In this document: positions 7,441-16,360 of the stretch, in pieces
Numbering within the stretch: position 1 is the stretch's first letter
Layout of the letters: each line of letters begins with the position of its first letter
Virus record (IMG/VR): IMGVR_UViG_3300023178_000280
Coordinates: 1-22,721 of that record
DNA length: 22,721 nucleotides
Direction: 5' to 3' (one strand)
Origin: a virus
Notes under the pieces: model-generated
Database searches by the model: none
What the model was told of the DNA's origin: nothing
Seen by the model: the letters and a program-made list of their open reading frames with translations, nothing else
Translations under genes and position numbers: made by a program

Positions 7441-8321
7441 TGGCAACCAATCCATATTTCAGTCAGGGTAGAAAAAGCGAACAATTGTTGTACGAGGATT
7501 TGGTGATCGAATCCTTAAAAATGTACGGACAAGATGTTTACTATCTACCACGAGAAATCGTTAATCAAGATGATATCTTTGTTGACGATTCGGTTTCTCG
7601 TTTCTCTGATGCCTATAAGATTGAAATGTATATCGAAAACACCGAAGGGTTTGATGGTGAGGGAGACCTATTTACCAAATTCGGTGTGGAGATTCGTGAT
7701 GCAGCTACATTTATTGTTTCACGAAGAAGATGGAATAGTGTCATTGCAGAGAATGAAGAAACCGATGTGGTTCCTTTTTTCCGTCCCCGTGAAGGTGATG
7801 TAATCTATCTTCCATTGTCTCAGTCTATGTTCCAAATAATGAAGGTAGAAACCGAGTCTCCATTCTTCCAACTCAAAAACCTTCCTACATTTAGAATGCG
7901 TTGTGAACTCTTTGAGTATAACGATGAAGACTTTGATACAGAAATTGAAGAGATTGATCAGGTAGAAAACTTCTCTGCGTATCAATATGTAATGACCTTC
8001 TCTTCGGTCACCGGAACGTTTGTCGTAGGTGAAAATGTAACACAGAACAACGGTGAGTATACGATGAATGGTGAAGTGGTCAATTGGGATGCAGTAAATA
8101 ATAAACTATATCTAGCCCACGTAGGGGCAGATGACGGTGAATTCCACACCTTTACCACAACCGCCAATGTGGTTGGTGGAACTTCAGGTGCGATAGGTAC
8201 ACCATCACTCATTGAAGAATTGCAAAATATTCAACGTGAAGCACAGAACGATATCTTTGATGTGTTTGAAAGTGACTTCTTAGATTTTAACGAATCTAAT
8301 CCGTTTGGAGATCCTCAGTAA
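7440..8321 (+). CDS. 14: Neck protein gp14 (head completion)
   Basis: Homologue of T4 gp14, partner of gp13 in the head-tail neck. Recognisable parts are the N-terminal ATNPYFSQGRKSEQLLYEDL, the segment YGQDVYYLPREIVNQDDIF, and the C-terminal end DFLDFNESNPFGDP, which is nearly invariant in the family. The start is set at ATG 7440 (TAATG overlap with the previous gene) rather than at the in-frame TTG 7431; GGAG at 7425-7428 may serve as ribosome site. At 293 residues it is longer than T4 gp14 (about 256). The extra length is partly a Gly/Val/Thr-rich insert at about residues 180-255 (TGTFVVGENVTQNNGEYTMN ... VVGGTSGAIG), a beta-rich pattern seen in many phage structural proteins. Confidence 0.9.
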   Translation: MATNPYFSQGRKSEQLLYEDLVIESLKMYGQDVYYLPREIVNQDDIFVDDSVSRFSDAYKIEMYIENTEGFDGEGDLFTKFGVEIRDAATFIVSRRRWNSVIAENEETDVVPFFRPREGDVIYLPLSQSMFQIMKVETESPFFQLKNLPTFRMRCELFEYNDEDFDTEIEEIDQVENFSAYQYVMTFSSVTGTFVVGENVTQNNGEYTMNGEVVNWDAVNNKLYLAHVGADDGEFHTFTTTANVVGGTSGAIGTPSLIEELQNIQREAQNDIFDVFESDFLDFNESNPFGDPQ

Positions 8322-9124
8322 TGTTTGGTACATATTTTTATCATCAAAGAGTTAGAAGAACAGTTGCCGTTTTCGGTTCCCTGTTTAATAACATATATGT
8401 TTTAAGAAAGAATTCTAGTGGTGCTGTAATTAGTCAGGTCAAGGTGCCACTTTCTTATGCTCCTAAAAGAAACTTCATCGAACGAATAGAACAGATGAAC
8501 AAAGGAGAAGATGCGGAAAGACAGATTGCAATCAAACTGCCTCGTATGTCTTTCGAAATTGTTTCGATGGAATATGATCTGGCCCGTCAACTACCGAAAA
8601 TAAATTCACGATCAAAACAGTTGACAAATGGAAGTAATAGTGTATCAGACAGAACTCGATTATACACCTCTGTACCCTACAATGTCAACTTTCAATTAAA
8701 CGTATATGCAAAATCACAAGACGATGCGTTGCAAATTGTCGAACAGATTATACCTTTTTTCAATCCACAATATACAGTAACAGTCAAACCACTCGAAGAT
8801 TTGACAGACATCAAAGACGATGTTCCAATTGTGTTACAGGGATTGAACTTTCAGGATGATTATGAAGGCCCATTAGAGGCGAGAAGAACCATTATATACA
8901 CTATGGACTTCTCAATGAAAATTAGTTTTTATGGCCCTCTTTCTACTGGTCCGATTATTCGTCAGGTGGATACTCCAATCTATCAACAGGATACTGGATT
9001 ATCTGGAGATAGTGATACCTTACTCGAAACAATTAGAACGGTACCGAATCCGTTAGCGGTAAGTCCTGATAGTGACTTTGGATTTAGTTATGAATATTTT
9101 AACGCATTGGATAGTGTAACCTAA
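8321..9124 (+). CDS. 15: Tail completion and sheath stabiliser protein gp15
   Basis: Homologue of T4 gp15, the hexameric ring that caps the finished tail tube and sheath and joins it to the neck. It shares the gp15 start (MFGTYFYHQRVRRT, T4 begins MFGYFY), the block VPLSYAPKRNFIERIEQMN, the segment LPRMSFEIVSMEYD, and VEQIIPFFNPQYTVTVKPLE (T4 has VEQILPYFQPHF). Its 267 residues are close to the T4 length of about 272. The start overlaps the gp14 stop as TAATG, and its own stop overlaps the gp16 start in the same way, so translation of 14-15-16 is probably coupled. Confidence 0.92.
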   Translation: MFGTYFYHQRVRRTVAVFGSLFNNIYVLRKNSSGAVISQVKVPLSYAPKRNFIERIEQMNKGEDAERQIAIKLPRMSFEIVSMEYDLARQLPKINSRSKQLTNGSNSVSDRTRLYTSVPYNVNFQLNVYAKSQDDALQIVEQIIPFFNPQYTVTVKPLEDLTDIKDDVPIVLQGLNFQDDYEGPLEARRTIIYTMDFSMKISFYGPLSTGPIIRQVDTPIYQQDTGLSGDSDTLLETIRTVPNPLAVSPDSDFGFSYEYFNALDSVT

Positions 9125-9480
9125 TGAAAGATGATAATACAAAAAATATACAAGACGACTATGACACTTCACGTGACACATATCTCGAACTGATTGAGGG
9201 TGGTAAAGAATCGCTTGAGCTTATGATACAAGTCGCTCGCGAATCTGAACACCCACGAGCTTTTGAAGTTTTGTCTGGTATGATCAAGAACATCGCAGAT
9301 GTAACCGATAAATTGATGGAACTGAACAAAAAACATAAAGATGTTATTAAAGAAGATAAACCTGAACAAAAACAGATCACGAACAATAATGTGTTTTTAG
9401 GAAGCACAACTGATTTACAACGATTATTACAAGATGAAGAAAAGGTGATTGATGCAAAACTCGTTACTGAGAATGAATAA
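9124..9480 (+). CDS. 16: Small terminase subunit gp16
   Basis: Homologue of T4 gp16, the DNA-recognition and regulatory subunit that stimulates the gp17 motor ATPase and nuclease. The central part ARESEHPRAFEVLSGMIKNI followed by ADVTDKLMELNKKHK is the conserved antiparallel helical hairpin used for oligomerisation. The C-terminal part (NNVFLGSTTDLQRLLQDEE) also follows the family. At 118 residues it is shorter than T4 gp16 (about 164), with shorter ends outside the hairpin. The start overlaps the gp15 stop as TAATG. Its 3' end overlaps the gp17 gene, as in T4, where 16 and 17 are also overlapping neighbours. Confidence 0.9.
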   Translation: MKDDNTKNIQDDYDTSRDTYLELIEGGKESLELMIQVARESEHPRAFEVLSGMIKNIADVTDKLMELNKKHKDVIKEDKPEQKQITNNNVFLGSTTDLQRLLQDEEKVIDAKLVTENE

Positions 9481-11074
9481 TAACGAAACGTATCTTGGCA
9501 ATATCAATGTAAAACGTGATGGTGTAGTTCAGGAATGGACTAAGGAGCAGATACGTGAATACAAAAAGTGCATGGACAACCCTTCGTACTTTGCAGAAAA
9601 ATATGTCAAGATTATTTCGTTGGACAGTGGGCTTGTTCCATTTAATCTTTACGATTATCAAAGACATATGTTTGAACATTTCAACAGCAATCGTTTTAGT
9701 GTCGTTTTGGCTTGCAGGCAGTCTGGCAAATCAATATCGTCGGTTGCCTACCTTCTCTGGTACGCCATTTTCCATTCCGAAAAAACAATCGCTGTATTGG
9801 CGAATAAAGGCGCGACTGCCCGAGAAATGCTCGCACGTGTTACTCTCATGTTGGAAAATCTTCCATTCTTCTTACAACCTGGCTGTAAAACTCTCAATAA
9901 AGGTTCGATCGAGTTTTCTAATAACAGTCGGATTGTTGCTGCTGCCACTAGCGGGTCTTCTATTCGTGGTATGTCTGTTAACCTACTTTATCTTGACGAG
10001 TTTGCTTTTGTTGAGCGAGCGGCTGAGTTTTATACCTCTACATACCCCGTGGTATCCGCCGGAAAAGACACCAAAGTCATCATCACGTCGACCGCAAACG
10101 GAATAGGAAATACCTTTCATAAAATTTGGGAAGGTGCAGAACAGGGGATCAATGAATTTAAATCGTTTCGTGTAGACTGGTGGGATGTGCCTGGGCGAGA
10201 TGAAGAATGGAAGGCACAAACAATTGCAAATACATCACCACTCCAATTCGACCAAGAATTTGGTAACACCTTTTTTGGAACAGGTGACACCCTTATAAAT
10301 GCCGAGACGCTTTTATCACTAAGGGCAAAAGCGCCTCGGCAAGTTTTAGAGGGCGGTCTTCTAGAAGTTTATAACGAACCTGCTAGCAAGCACGAGTACA
10401 TCATGACCGTTGATGTCTCGAAAGGAAGAGGTCAGGACTACTCTACGTTCACTGTCATCGACATATCGACACGCCCATTTGAACAAGTGGCTGTGTATCG
10501 GAACAATACTATCTCTCCAATACTCTTCCCTAATATTATATATAAGTACGCAACCGTTTATAACAACGCTTATGTGATTGTAGAATCAAATGACCAAGGT
10601 TCTGTGGTATGTAATGGTTTATACTACGATCTCGAATACGAAAACGTTCACCTCTCTTCAGCCGTGAAAGCGAACTCAATTGGTATTGAAATCAATCGTA
10701 AAACAAAACGATTGGGTTGTTCTGCCATCAAGGATATTCTGGAAGAAAAGAAAATTGCAATTCACGATGATAACACTATTTTAGAGATCTCCACTTTTGT
10801 ATCGAAAGGGGTTTCGTATGAAGCAAGTGACGGTAATCATGATGATTTGATGATGAATCTTGTGATGTTTGGTTATTTCGTTACCACACAGTTCTTCGCT
10901 GATATGACAGATATCAATTTAAAACAAATGATGTTCGAAAATAGAATGCAAGAAATTGAGGATGATGTTGTTCCATTTGGATTCATCGATGATGGTTCAG
11001 ATGAAATTAATTTGATCGAACAAAGAGAAGAAATAGAACGCCGTGGTTGGCAGATTCTTCACGACCCTTTCTAA
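9452..11074 (+). CDS. 17: Large terminase subunit gp17 (packaging motor ATPase/nuclease)
   Basis: Pumps DNA into the prohead at the gp20 portal and cuts the concatemer. From the ATG at 9452: Walker A-type loop CRQSGKS (residues 88-94), Walker B LLYLDE (178-183) with the catalytic Glu, and motif III-type coupling segment TSTANG (212-217). The RNase H-like nuclease domain has Asp321 in VDVSKGRGQDYS, Glu378 in VIVESNDQG and the Asp pair 464-465 in NHDDLMMNL, matching T4 Asp401, Glu458 and Asp542. Both active sites look intact. The 540 residues compare with 610 in T4; the N-terminal extension before YLGNINVKR is missing. ATG 9452 has AAGG 6 bases upstream within gene 16; ATG 9473 (MNNNETYLGN) is an equally plausible start. 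No promoter is seen in front of it. Confidence 0.95.
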   Translation: MQNSLLRMNNNETYLGNINVKRDGVVQEWTKEQIREYKKCMDNPSYFAEKYVKIISLDSGLVPFNLYDYQRHMFEHFNSNRFSVVLACRQSGKSISSVAYLLWYAIFHSEKTIAVLANKGATAREMLARVTLMLENLPFFLQPGCKTLNKGSIEFSNNSRIVAAATSGSSIRGMSVNLLYLDEFAFVERAAEFYTSTYPVVSAGKDTKVIITSTANGIGNTFHKIWEGAEQGINEFKSFRVDWWDVPGRDEEWKAQTIANTSPLQFDQEFGNTFFGTGDTLINAETLLSLRAKAPRQVLEGGLLEVYNEPASKHEYIMTVDVSKGRGQDYSTFTVIDISTRPFEQVAVYRNNTISPILFPNIIYKYATVYNNAYVIVESNDQGSVVCNGLYYDLEYENVHLSSAVKANSIGIEINRKTKRLGCSAIKDILEEKKIAIHDDNTILEISTFVSKGVSYEASDGNHDDLMMNLVMFGYFVTTQFFADMTDINLKQMMFENRMQEIEDDVVPFGFIDDGSDEINLIEQREEIERRGWQILHDPF

Positions 11075-11086
11075 AAACCCTCTAAA

Positions 11087-11094
11087 TATAAATA
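11087..11094 (+). promoter_or_regulatory. T4-type late promoter box TATAAATA before tail sheath gene
   Basis: Exact late-promoter box 12 bases after the gp17 stop, in an 82-base gap. Predicted start of transcription is near 11100, leaving a leader of about 57 bases with an AAAAGGAAA ribosome site (11143-11151). An overlapping AATAAATA (11091-11098) continues the box. The gene served, tail sheath, is one of the most abundant late products in T4-like phages. Confidence 0.82.
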
Positions 11095-11156
11095 AATACA
11101 TTGAACATCCGTATTATGTAAATCTTATTATTAGCTAATAAAAAAAGGAAACGATT

Positions 11157-12950
11157 ATGGCTCTTTTTACCCCATCAGCGTCTCCCAGCATTACAGTTAA
11201 AGAAATTGACTTAACGGGTGTTGTCCCTTCAGTCACTACTTCAACTGGTGCTTATGTGGGAGAATATGCCTGGGGTCCTGTACATCAACCAACGCTCGTA
11301 GATAACGAGGCAACGTTGGTATCGACGTTCGGGGCGCCAAGCGCAGACCAAGCTGTGGACTTTTTGTCTGCGGCAAACTTTTTACAGTACTCAACGAGTC
11401 TGTACGTAACACGAACAGTAGACGATACTGCCAACACAGGTGCGTTAAACGCATGGGATTCAGATGAAGTAGGTGTTTTGTCAAATAAACCATTGGTTAA
11501 GAATGCCGATGATTTTGATATTCAGAACACAGCATCTGGTCTCGCAGAAGCTGCTAAAAACCATACTTTCATCGCAAAGTATCCTGGCGAAGCTGGTAAC
11601 AGTTTAAAAATCGAAATTTGTCCTGCAAAGGAAAATGATACGACGGTTTTTGATGGCTGGGCATATGCTTCATACTTTGATGCTGCGCCAGGCACTTCAC
11701 AGTACGTCTCTGATGCCGGTGGTGCAAAGGACGAAGTTCACGCAGTAGTAGTTGATGAACTTGGTACTTTGACAGGTACTATTGGTGCGGTTCTAGAAAC
11801 CTTCCCATTCTTATCTTTGGCAACAGACGCTAAGACAGTTGATGGAACGGTTAACTATTTGTTAGATGTTATCAACAACCGTTCTAGTTACGTATGGATT
11901 ATTAGTCCTAACAAACACGACGAAGCTGCCAACCGAAATCTAAACTTCACCTCTGCAGCCGCAGTCGGTGGTATTGGTGTTGATTTTGAAGCGGTTGACC
12001 CTGTTATCAAAACTTTCTCATTAGGTGGAGGTGTTGACGGAACAGCAACTTCAGGCGACATTCTTCGAGGTTTTGACGAATTCGAAAGTAAGGAAAACAT
12101 TCAGGTAGATTTTCTTATCGCGCCTGGTGCAGCTGACGCAACAACTCAGAAAACAATTGTTGCTGATCTTGTCGCTACTGCTGGTAGTTTACGTAAGGAC
12201 TGTGTTGTAGTTACATCACCAAGTCGTGCATCAGTTATTGGTTTAACTGCTTCTGCAGCGACTTCAGCGGTCAAAGCAGAAATTGAACAGTCTGGTTATT
12301 CTGCATCATCATATCTTGTGGTTGACAACAACTATTTGAAGGTATATGATAAGTACAACGACCAGTATGTCAATATTCCTGCCGCTCCAGCAACTGCTGG
12401 TTTGATGGCAGCAACTGATGCTGTCGCGGCACCTTGGTTCTCACCCGCTGGTCAAAGAAGGGGTCAGTATTTCGGAGTCACTTCCTTAGCTTATTCAGCT
12501 AGTAAGGCACAAAGAGATACATTATACAAAGTTGGAGTTAATCCGATCGTAAACTTGCCTGGACAAGGTATTGTTCTTTTTGGTGATAAGACCAGAGAGA
12601 CACGTCCATCAGCATTCGATCGTATTAATGTCCGTCGATTGTTCCTCGCAATTGAAAGGTCAATCGAACGTGCTGCAAGGAATGTAATGTTTGAATTCAA
12701 TGACGAATTCACTCGTGCAGAATTTGTTAATATCGTTGAACCGTTCCTGAGAGAAATTCAGGGTCGAAGAGGTATTACAGATTTCCGTGTAGTATGTGAT
12801 GAGACGAATAACACTCCAGCTGTAGTCGATCGTAACGAGTTTGTTTGTTCAGTATTTGTCAAACCTGCTCGTTCAATTAACTTCATCACACTCAACTTCG
12901 TTGCTGTTCGCACTGGTGTTGATTTCAGTGAAGTAGTTGGTACGGTTTAA
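11157..12950 (+). CDS. 18: Tail sheath protein gp18
   Basis: Contractile sheath subunit, stacked in hexameric rings around the gp19 tube. The N-terminus SPSITVKEIDLTGVVPSVTT, followed by TGAYVGEYAWGPV, is the typical start of the T4-like sheath family. The C-terminal third holds the conserved core (VNPIVNLPGQGIVLFGDKTR; INVRRLFLAIERSIERAARN; FEFNDEFTRAEF; ending in the strand FVKPARSINFITLNFVAVRT), which binds the tube and neighbouring subunits in T4. At 597 residues it is slightly shorter than T4 gp18 (659), with less surface-domain sequence in the middle. It has its own late promoter at 11087. gp19 follows 26 bases later and probably shares the transcript. Confidence 0.95.
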   Translation: MALFTPSASPSITVKEIDLTGVVPSVTTSTGAYVGEYAWGPVHQPTLVDNEATLVSTFGAPSADQAVDFLSAANFLQYSTSLYVTRTVDDTANTGALNAWDSDEVGVLSNKPLVKNADDFDIQNTASGLAEAAKNHTFIAKYPGEAGNSLKIEICPAKENDTTVFDGWAYASYFDAAPGTSQYVSDAGGAKDEVHAVVVDELGTLTGTIGAVLETFPFLSLATDAKTVDGTVNYLLDVINNRSSYVWIISPNKHDEAANRNLNFTSAAAVGGIGVDFEAVDPVIKTFSLGGGVDGTATSGDILRGFDEFESKENIQVDFLIAPGAADATTQKTIVADLVATAGSLRKDCVVVTSPSRASVIGLTASAATSAVKAEIEQSGYSASSYLVVDNNYLKVYDKYNDQYVNIPAAPATAGLMAATDAVAAPWFSPAGQRRGQYFGVTSLAYSASKAQRDTLYKVGVNPIVNLPGQGIVLFGDKTRETRPSAFDRINVRRLFLAIERSIERAARNVMFEFNDEFTRAEFVNIVEPFLREIQGRRGITDFRVVCDETNNTPAVVDRNEFVCSVFVKPARSINFITLNFVAVRTGVDFSEVVGTV

Positions 12951-12976
12951 GCACAACCATTTTAAGGAGAAATTAA

Positions 12977-13504
12977 ATGGCAATTTTAGGAGTCGATGAC
13001 TTTAAGTCAAAGCTGAGAGGTGGTGGTGCTAGGCCCAATCTGTTCCAAGCAACTGTCAACTTTCCCGGCTATGCAGGAGGAGATGTTGAACTGACATCCT
13101 TCTTGTGTGAGGCAGCTCAGTTACCTGGCTCGGTAGTGGGATTGGTGACAGTTCCCTTCCGTGGCCGTCAGTTGAAAATTGCTGGCGACAGGACGTTTGA
13201 GCCTTGGACAGTAACCATTATCAATGATACTGATTTTTCAATTCGTGACGCTATGGAGCGTTGGATGAACGGTATGAACGCTCATTCAGCGAACACTGGT
13301 TTGGTTAATCCAGTGGACTATCAGGCAGACCTTTTGGTAGATCAACTTGATAAGGATGGTAGCACGTTGAAACGATACACTTTCCGTGGTTGTTTCCCAA
13401 CAAACGTTGCACCAATTGACCTTTCATATGCAACAGAAAATGAGATCGAAAGATTTACTGTTGAATTCCAAGTCCAGTACTGGGAATCAAATACAACATC
13501 TTAA
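12977..13504 (+). CDS. 19: Tail tube protein gp19
   Basis: Forms the inner tube through which DNA passes; copy number equals that of gp18. The family blocks are clear: GGGARPNLFQATVNFPGY, the segment PFRGRQLKIAGDRTFEPWTV followed by TIINDTDFSIRDAME, and the C-terminal CFPTNVAPIDLSYATENEIE then FQVQYWE. The 175 residues fit T4 gp19 (163). A strong ribosome site AAGGAG (12964-12969) lies 7 bases before the ATG. No promoter is seen between gp18 and gp19, and a strong terminator follows 17 bases after the stop, so 18-19 form one unit. Confidence 0.95.
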   Translation: MAILGVDDFKSKLRGGGARPNLFQATVNFPGYAGGDVELTSFLCEAAQLPGSVVGLVTVPFRGRQLKIAGDRTFEPWTVTIINDTDFSIRDAMERWMNGMNAHSANTGLVNPVDYQADLLVDQLDKDGSTLKRYTFRGCFPTNVAPIDLSYATENEIERFTVEFQVQYWESNTTS

Positions 13505-13521
13505 ATCTCTACTAAATAATC

Positions 13522-13556
13522 GGGACTCCTTCGGGAGTCCCTTTATTTACTTTTTT
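13522..13556 (+). terminator. Rho-independent terminator after the sheath-tube unit
   Basis: Perfect 8-bp stem GGGACTCC (13522-13529) / GGAGTCCC (13534-13541) with the very stable UUCG tetraloop, followed by a T-rich tract to 13556. It sits in the 62-base gap between gp19 and gp20. The T tract ends right in front of the GGAA that may serve as gp20 ribosome site. Confidence 0.93.
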
Positions 13557-13566
13557 GGAAACAGGT

Positions 13567-15214
13567 ATGGCAGACGATAGCATCTTTAAATTATTCGGTT
13601 TTGAATTACGTAGAACACAAGCACAGAAGAAAGAAAAACTTCCTTCCATTGTTCCTCCTACGGATGACGATGGTGCTGGGTATGTCACTTCAGCTGCTGG
13701 TCATTATGGTCAGTATATCAATATGGACGGTGATGGATCGAAAGATAATCACCAACTTGTCTTACGTTATCGTGGAGTTGCAACACATCCAGAAGTGGAT
13801 ATGGCAATTGAAGAAATTGTCAACGAGTCTATTACTGCTTCTGAACTAACATCTAACCTTGAACTATCGTTAGAAGATGTAGAAGCACCCGATAAAATTA
13901 AAGAACAAATTCAAGAAGAATTCAAAAATATTGTGTCAATGTTAAAGTTCAATGACAATGGACACGATATTTTCCGTTCATGGTATGTTGATGGTAGAAT
14001 CTATCATCACTTACTTGTGAACGAATCAAATCTTAAAGCTGGTATTCAGGAAATTAGACACATTGATGCTGCAAAGATTCGCAAAGTTAAAAATGTAAAG
14101 TATAAAAAAGACCCTGCAACGGGCGCAAAGATTGTTGAGTCAGTAGACGAGTTTTATATTTACGAAGAGAAGCCTGGACAACAATCATCAGCAGTTAAAC
14201 TTTCTACTGATTCTATCAGTTATGTTACATCAGGTCTATTAGATGAGACAAAGAAGAAAGTTGTTTCACACCTACACAAAGCATTAAAACCAATCAATCA
14301 GTTAAGAATGATGGAAGACTCTTTGGTCATCTATCGTCTTGCACGTGCACCAGAAAGACGTATCTTTTATATTGACGTGGGTAACTTGCCCCGTGGTAAG
14401 TCTGAACAGTATATGAAAGATATTATGACCAAGTATCGTAACAAGTTAGTCTATGATGCAAATACGGGTGAGCTCAAAGATGACCGCAAGCATATGTCAA
14501 TGCTTGAAGATTTTTGGTTACCCCGTCGAGAAGGTGGTCGTGGTACAGAGATTTCTACTCTGCCTGGCGGCGACAACCTTGGTCAGATTGATGATATCAT
14601 TTATTTCCAAAAGAGATTATATCGTGCATTAAATGTTCCGGTTAATCGTTTGGAACAAGAAGCTCAGTTCTCTCTTGGTCGTTCTACTGAAATTTCACGA
14701 GACGAAGTGAAACTACAGAAGTTTGTTGACCGTCTTCGTAGAAAGTTTTCTCAAGTATTCTTGGGTATTCTTCGCAAACAACTTCTGTTAAAAGGTATTA
14801 TCACTGAACAGGATTGGGAAGAATGGCGAAACGGAATCGTCGTTGATTACGTTAAAGATAATCACTTCACTGAACTCAAAGAAACAGAAATTATGCGTGA
14901 ACGGTTTGGTCTTCTGAATGAAGTGGATCAGTTCGCTGGTCAGTATTTGAGTAAAGAATGGATCTGGAAAAATGTTTTGAGAATGTCTGAAGAAGATATC
15001 GAAGAAATGCAGAAACAGATGGACAGTGAAGGTGAAGATGGTGATGTTGAACTGCCTGGAATGAGTGGTGACGAAGAGAAACCACAGAAAGAACCTGTTC
15101 CAGATGAAGAAGAAACACCACCACAACAAGAACCCGAAGAGAAAAAAGAAAAATATATACCTTCACAAGAAGATGAATTACTCGAAGAAATGACAAGGTA
15201 TATGGCACGAATCA

Positions 15215-15228
<14 letters not shown>
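13567..15228 (+). CDS. 20: Portal vertex protein gp20
   Basis: Dodecameric portal at the unique head vertex; it nucleates prohead assembly and is the docking site for the gp17 motor and later the neck. Diagnostic blocks are YRGVATHPEVDMAIEEIVNE, the segment IYRLARAPERRIFYIDVGNL followed by PRGKSEQYM, and FQKRLYRALNVPVNRLE with FSLGRSTEISRDEVKLQKF, the region often used as a marker in marine T4-like phages. The start is set at ATG 13567, not the in-frame TTG 13555 inside the terminator T tract. The 553 residues compare with 524 in T4; the excess is a Glu/Pro/Lys-rich tail of about 65 residues. No late promoter box is seen before the gene, so it depends on read-through of the terminator or on a weak start within the gap. 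It overlaps the next gene by 14 bases. Confidence 0.95.
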
Positions 15229-16300
<1,072 letters not shown>

Positions 16301-16301
16301 T

Positions 16302-16309
16302 TATAAATA
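16302..16309 (+). promoter_or_regulatory. T4-type late promoter box TATAAATA before the 652-aa protein gene
   Basis: Exact box directly after the stop of the collagen-like gene. Predicted start of transcription is near 16315, giving a leader of about 46 bases. The leader contains ACACACACC (16319-16327), also found just after the promoter at 5797, and a good ribosome site AGGAG (16348-16352), 8 bases before the ATG. Confidence 0.82.
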
Positions 16310-16360
16310 ACAGGGTGCACACACACCTAATATAAAAATTTCTACGTAGGAGATAACGAA

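Noticed and set aside
11128-11141. Perfect palindrome TTATTAGCTAATAA in the sheath leader
   Set aside because: All A/T except a central GC and no spacer; the RNA hairpin would be weak. It could be a protein site, but nothing else supports that.
13513-13520. Possible late promoter TAAATAAT before the portal gene
   Set aside because: It does not match TATAAATA or NATAAATA, and it lies upstream of the terminator, so it could not help gp20.
16342-16349. Palindrome CTACGTAG touching the ribosome site of the 652-aa protein gene
   Set aside because: Eight bases with no loop give at most a 2-3 bp hairpin; expected by chance in a window of this size.
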